Assembly: GCA_964582085.1 (NCBI GenBank)
Contig: CAZOPV010000005.1
Span: forward strand, 186,001-250,000
Reading direction: 5' to 3'
Length of the DNA stretch: 64,000 nucleotides
Source: JADGNF01 sp964582085
GTDB taxonomy: Archaea; Thermoproteota; Bathyarchaeia; Bathyarchaeales; Bathycorpusculaceae
The notes under the pieces are model-generated. The model did no database searches. It saw only the letters and a program-made list of their open reading frames with translations, and was not told where the DNA came from. The translations under genes and the position numbers were made by a program. Below are positions 8,872 through 17,607 of the stretch, piece by piece. The first letter of the stretch is position 1; each line of letters begins with the position of its first letter.

Positions 8872-10203
8872 CTGCTTGCTGGTTTGAACCTGAAAGCCGA
8901 AGAAGTCGACACGCAGGAAAAAAGGGCTACATACAAAGTAGGAGTAGTCGGTTGCAGTCAAGGTGGGCTCGCTTACGCTGTAGCTTTTGCTGATGCAGGG
9001 TTCAAGGTTACATGCGTTGACGCTAACCAGAGTGTGGTGAGGGGAGTTACAAGAGGCAACGTGATTCTGGGTGACCGTGACGAGGAAGCAAAGCTGAAGC
9101 GGTTTGTGAGGGCGGAGCAGATAGTAGCAACGAGTGATTTGAAAAAGGCAGTTAGTGAAAGCGACGTTGTACTTTTGGCGGTTAGCCCAAAGTTTGGCAC
9201 AAAAAAAACTTTAAGTTATACAGAAGCAGAGGGCGTTTACAAACAGGTGGGTGCAATACTACAAAGTGGAAGTTTAGTTGTGTACACAGGTATTGCAGCG
9301 GTTGGTTTAATCGGCGGGTTAGTGCGGGAAACTCTTGAGAATATGTCAGGGCTTAAAGCGGGGGAAGATTTCGGTTTAGCTTATAATGCCGCCAAAAATT
9401 TAAAATGTCTCAGGGATCAAGAGCTAATAGTTGCTGCAGACGACAAAGCAAGTTTGAATGCGGCAAGCATAGTTCTTGGAACTATCACTAAAAGCGGCGT
9501 TAAAAAAATTTTAGGTTTAAGAATGGTTGAGTTGGCAACACTTTTTGCTGCAGTAAAACGTGATTTGGAAGTAGCTTTAGCTAACGAGTTGGCAATCTTC
9601 TGTGAAAATGCAGGTATAAATTACGCTGAAATTATTTCCATTTTAAATGGGGAAATTCCCTCGCCTACAATTACAGAGGAAGAGAACCGAAAAGAGGCGT
9701 ATATGCTACTTGAAAGCGCAGAAAACTTGAATGTAAAACTCAGATTGCCTCCGCTTGCGAGACAAATAAACGAGGACATGATAAGGCATGTCACAAATTT
9801 AGTTCATGAGGCAATGCGTAATGGCACAAAAACATTGCGGAGAGCAAAAATTGCTTTTTTAGGTACTGCCAAGTCGGAATCCGCAGCTGCCACGTTTATG
9901 AAACTCTTAGAGACTAAAGGAGCGAAAGTTAGTATTTATGACCCACAAAACGCATTCAACACACTATCAGAGGAAGAGCCTCAGGATAGGTCGAAGCGGA
10001 CGTTGAATGAAACCGTAGAAGGGGCAGATTGCCTTGTGATTTTAGGTGGACAAGAGTTTAAACGGCTAAACCTTAAGAAGCTTAACGCCCTTATGAAGTC
10101 TCCGGCGGTCCTCATCGATTTAGCGGGAATTGTAGAACCTATAAAAGCTGAAGAGGCAGGTTTCACATACCGAGGTCTCGGTAGAGGAGTTGAGAAGAAA
10201 TGA
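8872..10203 (+). CDS. UDP-glucose/GDP-mannose dehydrogenase homologue lacking the catalytic cysteine
   Basis: About 440 residues with the three-part layout of nucleotide-sugar dehydrogenases: an N-terminal Rossmann domain (YKVGVVGCSQGGLAYA), a central helical domain (ALANELAIFCENAGINYAEI) and a C-terminal UDP-sugar domain. Active-site positions look lost. The GxGxGGxC segment is replaced by GEIPSPTITEEENRKEAY, and the Lys/Asn of the central helix are absent (VELATLFAAVKRD). It may be a non-oxidising or regulatory relative. The start is unusual: AGGAGG at 8857-8862 is followed 9 bases on by in-frame CTG 8872, while the nearest standard start is TTG 8884, 21 bases from the SD. A GTG at 8867 opens only a six-codon frame. 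The stop overlaps the next gene's start (ATGA). Confidence 0.75.
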   Translation: MLAGLNLKAEEVDTQEKRATYKVGVVGCSQGGLAYAVAFADAGFKVTCVDANQSVVRGVTRGNVILGDRDEEAKLKRFVRAEQIVATSDLKKAVSESDVVLLAVSPKFGTKKTLSYTEAEGVYKQVGAILQSGSLVVYTGIAAVGLIGGLVRETLENMSGLKAGEDFGLAYNAAKNLKCLRDQELIVAADDKASLNAASIVLGTITKSGVKKILGLRMVELATLFAAVKRDLEVALANELAIFCENAGINYAEIISILNGEIPSPTITEEENRKEAYMLLESAENLNVKLRLPPLARQINEDMIRHVTNLVHEAMRNGTKTLRRAKIAFLGTAKSESAAATFMKLLETKGAKVSIYDPQNAFNTLSEEEPQDRSKRTLNETVEGADCLVILGGQEFKRLNLKKLNALMKSPAVLIDLAGIVEPIKAEEAGFTYRGLGRGVEKK

Positions 10204-11147
10204 AGAAACTTGGAGTTGCAGTTATAGGAACAGGGTTTTGGGGTAAAAACCATGCCAGAGTCTATAAAGAATTGCCAAACACTGAGTTGGTGGCAATTTG
10301 TGATGTCAACGCTGACAGGGCAAAAACTATTGCATCCCAGTTCGGAGTAAAGGCTTACACAAACAGTGTACGTATGCTGAAAAACAGTCAAATTGAAGCT
10401 GTTAGTATTTGCACTTGGTCGACGATGCTTGCCAAAGAAGCCCTCAAAGCATTACACGCAGGCAAGCATGTGCTTGTTGAGAAACCCATGGCAACCAATA
10501 CGCGGCAGGCGGAGAAACTTCTGAAAACTGCTGAGAAAGCGGGCTTGTGTTTGTCAGTGGGTTTTTTGATGCGGTTTATTCCGGGTTTACAACAAATTCG
10601 GGATGCCGTTACAAGCAAAAAAATTGGGGATTTAGTTTCTGCCACAGCAAAGAGGGTCTCGGAGTGGCCTGAGCGAATTGGAGATGTGGGTGTTGTTAAA
10701 GATACGGCGATTCATGATATTGATGTTATGCGTTTTGTCACAAATGAAGACCCCGTTAGCGTGTATGCTAAAATGGGTAGCATGAGACATAGGAAATTTG
10801 AAGATTATGCACAGATAATGCTAACCTATGAAGGCGGCAAAAGCGCGTTTATAGAATCTAATTGGTTAACACCTTATAAGACTAGATTGCTGTCAGTTAC
10901 AGGAAGCGACGCCATAATGAAACTGGATTACATCACCCAAGAGTTATGGGTGGAAAGCAAAAAAGAAACAGTGCAACCCAGATTGCCTTTCCAAGAGCCA
11001 TTGAAAATGGAGCTACAGCATTTTGTGGAATGCATTTTAGAGAAGAAAAAACCTCTAGTTACAGGTGTTGATGGATTAAAAGCATTGCAAATCGCTATAG
11101 CCGCACAAAAGTCTTCAGCTAAAAACTCTGTGGTAAAATTAGATTGA
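10200..11147 (+). CDS. Gfo/Idh/MocA-family sugar oxidoreductase
   Basis: NAD(P)-dependent dehydrogenase acting on a sugar or nucleotide sugar. The N-terminal Rossmann fold starts VAVIGTGFWGKNHAR, and the family's catalytic-lysine motif EKPMATN has K95. The C-terminal alpha/beta domain supplies the substrate site (HDIDVMRFV). It overlaps the preceding dehydrogenase-like gene by four bases, so the two are probably made together. With the pyrophosphorylase and mutase nearby, a role in making a modified NDP-sugar (for example a 3-keto intermediate of an amino sugar) is reasonable but unproven. Confidence 0.85.
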   Translation: MKKLGVAVIGTGFWGKNHARVYKELPNTELVAICDVNADRAKTIASQFGVKAYTNSVRMLKNSQIEAVSICTWSTMLAKEALKALHAGKHVLVEKPMATNTRQAEKLLKTAEKAGLCLSVGFLMRFIPGLQQIRDAVTSKKIGDLVSATAKRVSEWPERIGDVGVVKDTAIHDIDVMRFVTNEDPVSVYAKMGSMRHRKFEDYAQIMLTYEGGKSAFIESNWLTPYKTRLLSVTGSDAIMKLDYITQELWVESKKETVQPRLPFQEPLKMELQHFVECILEKKKPLVTGVDGLKALQIAIAAQKSSAKNSVVKLD

Positions 11148-11160
11148 CAGAAAAATGGGT

Positions 11161-11433
11161 TTAGGCTTTTAAGTTAAAGGGTTTACCTTCAGTTACTATG
11201 TTTGAGGGGACTTTCTCTTTCCATTTTTTTAAGAAGGGCAAATCTTCAGTAGCCTTGCGCAGTTCGTCTGGTAACATTTCAGGGATTTCGTCCCGAATTG
11301 GGTACCAACGTAGGCATTTTGGGCAAATAATTAAGCCTTCCACGATTTCATCTTTTTCTTCGAAAACGTGAAGTTCAAGTGGATGATACTTGTCAATTGG
11401 GCATGCGAGGATCTCCATAAGTTTACGTTTCAT
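11161..11433 (-). CDS. Trm112 family zinc-binding methyltransferase activator
   Basis: Small protein of 90 residues with the Trm112 pattern: MKRKLMEILACPIDK at the start and GLIICPKCLRWYPIRDEIPEMLP in the middle. Trm112 proteins bind and stabilise SAM-dependent methyltransferases that act on tRNA, rRNA and release factors. The central CPKC pair and the N-terminal CP suggest metal binding. It is on the same strand as the Trm5-like gene, 208 bases downstream of it, though Trm5 itself is not a usual partner. Confidence 0.88.
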   Translation of the reverse strand: MKRKLMEILACPIDKYHPLELHVFEEKDEIVEGLIICPKCLRWYPIRDEIPEMLPDELRKATEDLPFLKKWKEKVPSNIVTEGKPFNLKA

Positions 11434-11641
11434 ACTTGAAACCTCAGAGAAAGGTAACAGGTGTCAGACTATTAAAATTTGCCCAAGTCGAAGATTAGGT
11501 ACCTTTTACTCGTTAAAAACATAAAAGAGTCTTTATACAAAAATTTGATAATTACAAGTCCCCTTGTCACTTACTTCAAGTTTATCGATTTAGTGGACTT
11601 GACGTAGAGAATTAACTAAATTTTAGTAAATACTTAAAAAA

Positions 11642-12502
11642 TTATGTTTTGTGCCGATTTACCACGTGAACGTCTGCTACAAGGTGCCACCAGTTTGGAC
11701 CCGTACTTCTCACAATTCGTACAAAAAGAATTTCAAAGCATATATTTAACTTAGCCAGCGCTTCACCAACGCGGCAAACAGTTTTTTTGGCGGGGTCTTC
11801 TGTTTTGGTTGCGTGCTCAAAAGTGTGTATGTGTATCCAGCCGCCTAGCGGTTTGAGCGCAGCTACGGCAGCAGGAAGGTATTCAAGGGATTTCTCAGGC
11901 AAGGGAATCAAAACTCGGTCAGCTAAGTTTTGCAGGTGAGTTCTTATAAGGGTTTCTGCGTCGCCTAAGAGGGGAATCACTTTACCGAATACACGGTTGC
12001 GCAGAATGTTCTTCTTCATATAATGAACTGCGACGGGATTTATGTCTATAGAAAACACTCTAGCCGTTGGCGCATATTTAGCAATTAGAATAGAGAAGCA
12101 ACCGACTCCCGCGAACATGTTCACCACTGTTTCGTTAGGTTGAATCAGCGTAGCGATACGTAACCTTTCATGGGAGAGTCTTGGCGAAAAGTAGCATTTT
12201 TCCACATCTACCTCAAACAGGCAACCGTTTTCTTTGTGGACGGTACAAGTGCGGTTTTCCCCAAAAATTTGGGTTAGGCTACGGACACGGTATTCCCCTG
12301 TGACTGCACTTGACTGGACAAAAACGGCTTTAATGCTTCTGTGACGCTGAGTAATAGCTTCAGCCACGGCTCGGGCGTTTGCTAGTGTAAAATCTGGGAG
12401 TTTAGTTATTGCTATATCGCCTATGAGGTCAAATGAACTGTAAACCTTTGCGTCGCCATCGGGAAAAAGGTCTTTAACTGTTTCTTTTAGTCGCTTCCTC
12501 AA
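11642..12502 (-). CDS. Trm5/Taw2-family tRNA-37 modifying enzyme
   Basis: SAM-dependent enzyme acting on G37 of tRNA, either the m1G37 methyltransferase Trm5 or the wybutosine aminocarboxypropyl transferase Taw2. It has the family N-terminal domain (FDLIGDIAI), YFSPRLSHERLRI just before the fold, and the SAM loop VVNMFAGVGCFSILIA. The Trm5 motif NLP is replaced by IPLPEKSLEYL, and the 286 residues lack the extra N-terminal D1 domain of long Trm5. FSPRLSHER favours Trm5; the short length and missing Asn favour Taw2. Taw1, which acts in the same pathway, lies at 15.6 kb. Confidence 0.8.
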   Translation of the reverse strand: MRKRLKETVKDLFPDGDAKVYSSFDLIGDIAITKLPDFTLANARAVAEAITQRHRSIKAVFVQSSAVTGEYRVRSLTQIFGENRTCTVHKENGCLFEVDVEKCYFSPRLSHERLRIATLIQPNETVVNMFAGVGCFSILIAKYAPTARVFSIDINPVAVHYMKKNILRNRVFGKVIPLLGDAETLIRTHLQNLADRVLIPLPEKSLEYLPAAVAALKPLGGWIHIHTFEHATKTEDPAKKTVCRVGEALAKLNICFEILFVRIVRSTGPNWWHLVADVHVVNRHKT

Positions 12503-12583
12503 CTTTTAGCCTTCATTAACCTATGTATGACTGGAAACGTTTAAAAGCAAAATACTTTTCCTTTGTAGAAGAGGTAACTTATC

Positions 12584-12745
12584 GTGGAAAAAACTGGAAT
12601 TGTTTATGAATGTATGCGTTGCGGGGCAAGAGTTCCAGCTGAAGAGTTGGAAATGCGTGGTGGAGAGACCAAGTGTATTATTTGTGGTTATAGGATTCTA
12701 AAAAAAGTCAAGCCGCCAGTGGTTAAACGTATCAAAGCTGAATAA
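12584..12745 (+). CDS. rpoP: DNA-directed RNA polymerase subunit P (Rpo12)
   Basis: A 53-residue zinc protein of the archaeal RNA polymerase core, equivalent to eukaryotic Rpb12. The sequence begins VEKTGIVYECMRCGARVPAEE, has a second CIICGYRIL pair and ends KPPVVKRIKAE, the exact family pattern of two CxxC knuckles and a basic tail. GTG 12584 follows gaggt at a good distance. It is divergent from the Trm5-like gene. Confidence 0.93.
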   Translation: MEKTGIVYECMRCGARVPAEELEMRGGETKCIICGYRILKKVKPPVVKRIKAE

Positions 12746-12818
12746 AAATTAGTGAAAGGTTAAAACCTCCTTCCGTTTATACCTCCTGCAGCATCATTAC
12801 TTTTGGTTTTGAGGGTTT

Positions 12819-13115
12819 TTAGAAGAGGTCTCTTTCTCCAAGTTTGCGTAGGGCTTTTCCTCTCAGTTTCACAGGCTCCTTAATCAGGTCGTCAGGTTCT
12901 TTCTCAACAGTTTTACGTTTAACCGTTTCACCGCAGACACCAGTAGGAAGCAAACGCCTCTTTGCACATATAGCGTAGGTGCATTTTGAAACGGTGCACA
13001 GTTCTTCCGTTAATCTGCACCATGCGCCTTCACGTCGGAAAAAGAGGGAGTTTTTAACGCATTTAAAAGCTGGGCATGTTGGAGAACAAGGTTTTGGTTG
13101 AGCCAACAGGTTCAC
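12819..13115 (-). CDS. Cysteine-rich protein of unknown function
   Basis: A 98-residue protein that starts at GTG 13115 behind gaggtg. Eight cysteines lie at about 10, 14, 19, 33, 40, 45, 50 and 62 (PCSPTCPAFKC, CTVSKCTYAIC), followed by a charged, cysteine-free tail ending LRKLGERDLF. The spacing suggests zinc or iron-sulfur binding. I do not recognise the family. It lies convergent to rpoP and may be transcribed on its own. Confidence 0.65.
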   Translation of the reverse strand: MNLLAQPKPCSPTCPAFKCVKNSLFFRREGAWCRLTEELCTVSKCTYAICAKRRLLPTGVCGETVKRKTVEKEPDDLIKEPVKLRGKALRKLGERDLF

Positions 13116-13214
13116 ACCTCAAGTTTTAAAGGTAGAATTATGGCATGTATTTTCGATACGAGCTTATCGGCGAAACGGCATATAAACTTTGCTTGGGTTT
13201 GTCAGGGAGTTACC

Positions 13215-15335
13215 TTAGGTTTTGCTTTTGTGAGTCCACAGTTTTAAGTTTTTTCTGTGAAGTAATTCTGCCATGACGAAAAGTACTAACACTATGAGTA
13301 TCAGCAGGGAAGCAAGAAACGTGTTTGTCTCTACGAGAAGCGGACCCAAAACGACGTAGTTAGCCATTTGGATTTGCACCGCTGTAGGTGAGTCCACGTA
13401 GAGATTTTGTGCTACGTAAGAATCCTCGTTTCCGGCTATGCAGGCTACTATATCTATGTTGCCGCCGATGACGTTTTGGAAGGTTACTGTGCCATCGCTT
13501 TGAGTAGTGGCGAGTCGCGGACTTGAATCTGGTCGGCTCAGCTGTACGTTTACATTTGAGATGGCGTTTCCGAAGTAATCAACTATTTTCACTGAAACCT
13601 GCAAGTTGTAAATTGCGCATTGAATTTGACTTTGTGTATTGTCTAAAACGTTTAAAACGGTCTCGTTCAGAAATACGTTTTCTGGGCTGTAGACTTTCAC
13701 TCTGTACTGACCAAAGGTTACTTGTAATGAGACGTCACCGTTTACATCGGTTGTAGCAGTGTAAAATATACCGCTTTCTTGCTCCATGATGTCTATTCGA
13801 GCGTTAGGTAGAGCGGCTGAACGATGATCAAGAGTTTTTAACGTCAAAGTTTTTTCTGGGCAAAGTATAATTGCTTCGTAGATGGGCTGAGCAGGCAAGT
13901 TATTTATGGTGTTGTTGCCACTGTTGAAAACTACGCCGTATTTGGAGGCGTGGACAATATAGGTTACGCCTGGAAGAGCTGAATCAAAAAGGTATGTGCC
14001 TGAAGAGTTTGTTTGTGTAGAGAAGTTGCCGGTTTTAGTTTCTCCTGTCCCTGTAACGTAATTGTAGGTCATGTCAAGATTAACGTTTGGAATTGCTACG
14101 CCGTTTTTGTCTTTAACCGAAATTAGAAGGTTGGTTAATTGGCAAGTTATATCGAATTTAGTGTCCCCTGTGATTGAGACTTTGATTTCGCCTACTTTTA
14201 CGTTTTCATCCCAATAAGCGGCAATGGTGTGGTTGCCTGACTCAAGATTCAACAATGTTGAACCGTAATATCCAGAGTTCCACTCGGTTTCAGTGTTTGA
14301 TGAATGGTCAACAGCTTTAATTGTAAGGTAAGGAACATATTCACCTGCCAGATTTAACGTGTTAACAGTAATTTTATACCCTGGTAGGGTGAAGCTTTGA
14401 GAGTCAGGAATAGCTTTGATGTTGCTTGGAGGTGTGATTGTTACATTGTATTGTCCTAAGGGCGCTGTGGAAGGTATTGTCCATGTTGATGTTATTATGC
14501 CTTGGTCTGATGCAGTAACCGTTTGAGAGAACATGACCACTCCATCAGCGTTCACGATTTTGAGGGTCGCAGTTTGACCTGCTTGATAGCCTACTGCGCG
14601 TATTTTCACTGTAGATTGCCTGTGGTAGGAGTTGGCATCAGTGATTCCTACGTAAAATTGACTTTGACCTAAATTTTGAGACTGATTAAAGTAGATAGTA
14701 TATTGTCCTGTGTAAATTGTTGTTGAACCTGAAGGTTGAAAACTAGTAGCCGGGAAAGTAATTTGAGTACGACCGGTACCTGAAGACCCAACCGTCAACG
14801 GAACAATCTGAGTAAAGGTTGTAGCAAGGGGAGAAGGCAAAACGACAGATATGTTTGCAGTATGCGAAGTGTTGGGTTGACCTCCTGTGATCGCCACGTT
14901 TATTGTAACGCTGTCTCCTTCTTGCAAAAGCGCAGGTTTGGAGGGCACTACTGCCTCTGCGACGTATGCTGTGTTGACTGTTAACGATGAAGTGGTGTTA
15001 TATGCTACTGCCACATCTTCTAATGTCACGACGTAGTTCCCAGCTGGAACTTCGGGGATGGTAAAGTTTGAACTTACATAGTAACCTGAAGATTTGTTAC
15101 TATCAACAAGCATGTCACCGAAGTATACTTTGTAGGAGCTGTTTGCAGAGTAAAGGGTGCCCACGAGGTTAACTGCATCTCCGACATTCACAGAAGTTAT
15201 AGCGGTGGTGCCTCCCGCTTTGGTTATTTGATAGATGTATAATCCAAGTTGTCCTGAAACGGTTGAAAAGGGCACAGCCACCATGGTGACACAGATTAGG
15301 GCTATGAAAGAGAGTGTTAGGGCTTTTTGTTTCAA
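13215..15335 (-). CDS. Large secreted Ig-like/carboxypeptidase-regulatory repeat surface protein
   Basis: A 706-residue exported protein. A signal peptide (residues 1-28, LSFIALICVTMVAVPFS) is followed by several beta-sandwich repeats of the Ig-like and carboxypeptidase-regulatory type (VSVKDKNGVAIPNVNLDMTY, ASKYGVVF, VKIVDYFGNAISNVNVQL). A transmembrane helix near 676-698 (ASLLILIVLVLFVMAELL) and a basic tail anchor it. The TTG start follows agaggag. No catalytic motif is seen; a cell-surface or adhesion role is inferred. Confidence 0.75.
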   Translation of the reverse strand: MKQKALTLSFIALICVTMVAVPFSTVSGQLGLYIYQITKAGGTTAITSVNVGDAVNLVGTLYSANSSYKVYFGDMLVDSNKSSGYYVSSNFTIPEVPAGNYVVTLEDVAVAYNTTSSLTVNTAYVAEAVVPSKPALLQEGDSVTINVAITGGQPNTSHTANISVVLPSPLATTFTQIVPLTVGSSGTGRTQITFPATSFQPSGSTTIYTGQYTIYFNQSQNLGQSQFYVGITDANSYHRQSTVKIRAVGYQAGQTATLKIVNADGVVMFSQTVTASDQGIITSTWTIPSTAPLGQYNVTITPPSNIKAIPDSQSFTLPGYKITVNTLNLAGEYVPYLTIKAVDHSSNTETEWNSGYYGSTLLNLESGNHTIAAYWDENVKVGEIKVSITGDTKFDITCQLTNLLISVKDKNGVAIPNVNLDMTYNYVTGTGETKTGNFSTQTNSSGTYLFDSALPGVTYIVHASKYGVVFNSGNNTINNLPAQPIYEAIILCPEKTLTLKTLDHRSAALPNARIDIMEQESGIFYTATTDVNGDVSLQVTFGQYRVKVYSPENVFLNETVLNVLDNTQSQIQCAIYNLQVSVKIVDYFGNAISNVNVQLSRPDSSPRLATTQSDGTVTFQNVIGGNIDIVACIAGNEDSYVAQNLYVDSPTAVQIQMANYVVLGPLLVETNTFLASLLILIVLVLFVMAELLHRKNLKLWTHKSKT

Positions 15336-15561
15336 ACTAGACAGCTCCTCTTTTCAGTTAAATTCGGTTTTGCGGTTGAACATTTACCGTCGGAGAACAT
15401 TTTAAGCTTTGCCTTTAAGTTCCCCAGGTCAGCCGTTTAGAAAAAGGAAGGTAATTAAAAGGAAGAGAGGATGTGAGAGGAAAGCTTGCTATAGCGTGAG
15501 TGTTTTATAAAGCACTTCACACATTTGTCTCAAAACACTTCATAATCAGCTGTGAGGCAAG

Positions 15562-16518
15562 TTGGAAAATCTTGTTCCCGTTCCCCTGTTACAGGCCCTT
15601 AAAAGGCAGAAATACCACCTCGTCGGTAGACACTCAGCTGTAAAAAGGTGCAAATGGTTTTATGAATCTTTAACCAGCGGCAGATTTTGTTATAAGCAGA
15701 AATTTTATGGTATAAAAAGTCACCAGTGTATCCAGATGTCACCTGCGGTGTTCTACTGTACTCAACAGTGCCTCTTTTGCTGGAGAGCTCAAAACGGCGA
15801 CTTACAGGTAAGCTGGGATGAAATGAAACTGCCAATTTGGGATTCTCCGCAGGAAATTGCAGAGGGAATTTTGCGGGCACAGACCAAGATCTTGGGAGGA
15901 TACAAAGGAAACCCAAGAACTGATCCGCAGAAATTTAGGGAAGCTTTCAGACCACGTCACGTCGCCATCAGCTTAACGGGCGAGCCAACACTGTATGAAC
16001 CTTTGGGAGAACTCATTCGCACACTTCACTCTAAAGGACTCACAACGTTTCTTGTCTCCAACGGAAGTCTCCCCCATAAACTTTCAAGCCTAAGCGAAGA
16101 ACCTACCCAGCTTTACGTTTCGGTTTGTGCACCTAACGAGAAAGTTTTCAAGCGTCTTTGTCGACCTCAAATGGGGGTTGCGTGGGAAAACCTAAATGGA
16201 ACATTATCGCTTTTGCCAAGTTTCAGTTGCCCAACTGTGATTCGGACAACTTTGGTGAAAGGGCATAATATGGAAGATGTGGAAGGTTACGCCAAGTTAG
16301 TCGAAAAAGCTAAACCAACGTATATAGAGGCAAAAGCTTACATGCATGTAGGTTTTTCAGGGCTCAGATTGGGATTTGAAAATATGCCTCAACATAAAGA
16401 AGTTTATGATTTTGCAGTGCAACTCTCAGCAGAAACAGGTTACAAGATTTTAGATGAGTCGGCGGACAGCAGGGTTGTATTGTTAAGTAAAAAAGATAAA
16501 CCTATAAAGTTCAATTAA
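15562..16518 (+). CDS. taw1: 4-demethylwyosine synthase (Taw1/TYW1)
   Basis: Radical SAM enzyme that builds the tricyclic wyosine base on m1G37 of tRNA-Phe using pyruvate. The radical SAM cluster CTQQCLFCW is preceded by the family's KFYGIKSHQCIQMSP segment, which carries an additional cluster cysteine. SLTGEPTLYEPL and EAKAYMHVGFS are further conserved segments. At 318 residues it matches archaeal Taw1, which lacks the flavodoxin domain of eukaryotic TYW1. TTG 15562 follows gagg closely. It works in the same pathway as the Trm5/Taw2-like gene at 11.6 kb. Confidence 0.93.
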   Translation: MENLVPVPLLQALKRQKYHLVGRHSAVKRCKWFYESLTSGRFCYKQKFYGIKSHQCIQMSPAVFYCTQQCLFCWRAQNGDLQVSWDEMKLPIWDSPQEIAEGILRAQTKILGGYKGNPRTDPQKFREAFRPRHVAISLTGEPTLYEPLGELIRTLHSKGLTTFLVSNGSLPHKLSSLSEEPTQLYVSVCAPNEKVFKRLCRPQMGVAWENLNGTLSLLPSFSCPTVIRTTLVKGHNMEDVEGYAKLVEKAKPTYIEAKAYMHVGFSGLRLGFENMPQHKEVYDFAVQLSAETGYKILDESADSRVVLLSKKDKPIKFN

Positions 16519-16674
16519 AAGCATATATGTTGCTCAGCTGTCAATTTATTCAACTTTCATTTTTTTAGATATATGTTAACAATGCTATAATTAAAAGGTG
16601 AATGGAAGTTTTAAATAGAAATTCTGTTAGACCCCTTACCATTAAACCAGAAATTGAATTTCGGTGGTAAAAAG

Positions 16675-16872
16675 ATGGTTAATGAAGGCAGAGGGCGTTT
16701 GTTCCGAAGAAAAGACGGCAAATACCTAGTTTATTTACCCAAAGATTTAGCTGAGGACAGCATGTTCCCATTCAAAGGCTCAGACTCCATATTTGTGAAG
16801 GTGAGTTTCAAGTTAGGAGACAACAAATTACTTGTTGAGAAGTGGTCTGGACCAGAAACTGCTGATGAGTAA
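16675..16872 (+). CDS. Small AbrB-like protein
   Basis: About 65 residues starting MVNEGRGRLFRRKDGKYLVYLPKDL. The KDGKYLVYLPKDLAEDSMFPF segment resembles the swapped-hairpin AbrB/SpoVT fold used by many archaeal regulators and antitoxins. The ATG at 16675 follows GGTGG; an upstream in-frame ATG at 16654 lacks an SD. It lies just before the translin gene on the same strand. No partner toxin is apparent. Confidence 0.6.
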   Translation: MVNEGRGRLFRRKDGKYLVYLPKDLAEDSMFPFKGSDSIFVKVSFKLGDNKLLVEKWSGPETADE

Positions 16873-16947
16873 AAGCAAAGCTATAAACGTCATATTTTTC
16901 ACTGTTATTTTTAGGCAACTTAAAAACTTTATAGAAGGTTATGGATT

Positions 16948-17607
16948 TTGCCATCCCTAAGGGTTATGCTTAAGAAAGTAAAGTTGGAGCTTGCTCAAAA
17001 AGAAAAACTTCGGGAAGATTTCCAAGAAAAAATGAGAAAAACCACCAGCCTCTCAAAGCAAGCTATACTGCTCAGTCATCAAAAAAGGCTCAAAGAAGCA
17101 AATGAACAGCTGAAAAACGCCAAAGAACTAATTAGGCTACTTGAAGAAGAGGCAAAAACATACCCTTCTATAATTTATGGCGGCATGTTCACCGCGGCGC
17201 TTCAAGAATATGCAGAAGCCAACATATTTGTGAAGTTAATTGAAGAATCAAGGTTCTTGACGCCTCAAGAAGTCGGTGTACCTCCTATGGATTATGTTTT
17301 AGGCTTGGCGGATGTTGTAGGAGAATGCAGGAGGGTAGTTCTGGATGCGCTACGGGAAGGAAATGTAGAAAAAGGAGAAAAATTTTTGGAAATTATGGAT
17401 GAAATCTACATCGAGTTGATGGCGCTTGATGAGGTATACATGTTGGTACCTGGGCTTCGTAGAAAATGTGATGTTGCAAGGAGAGTAATTGAGGCTACGC
17501 GTGGAGATATAACTTTGGAAGTCCGTAGGAAAGCTTTGGAAGACTACTTGAGACATTTTAAGTCAGACACAGAAAAGGTGAAGACGCAAAACGGCAGCTC
17601 TGAGTAG
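16948..17607 (+). CDS. Translin-family protein
   Basis: A 219-residue, almost fully helical protein. It matches translin/TRAX in its segments KTTSLSKQAILLSHQKR, FTAALQEYAEANIFVKLIEE, DYVLGLADVVGECRR and VYMLVPGLRRKCDVARRVIE. Translins form octameric shells that bind single-stranded nucleic acid; TRAX-like members with a catalytic acidic triad cut RNA. Acidic residues sit in the EYAEA and GLADVVGE helices, but I cannot assign nuclease activity. TTG 16948 follows gaaggt. Its 3' end overlaps the conserved N-terminal region of the endonuclease V gene. Confidence 0.87.
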   Translation: MPSLRVMLKKVKLELAQKEKLREDFQEKMRKTTSLSKQAILLSHQKRLKEANEQLKNAKELIRLLEEEAKTYPSIIYGGMFTAALQEYAEANIFVKLIEESRFLTPQEVGVPPMDYVLGLADVVGECRRVVLDALREGNVEKGEKFLEIMDEIYIELMALDEVYMLVPGLRRKCDVARRVIEATRGDITLEVRRKALEDYLRHFKSDTEKVKTQNGSSE

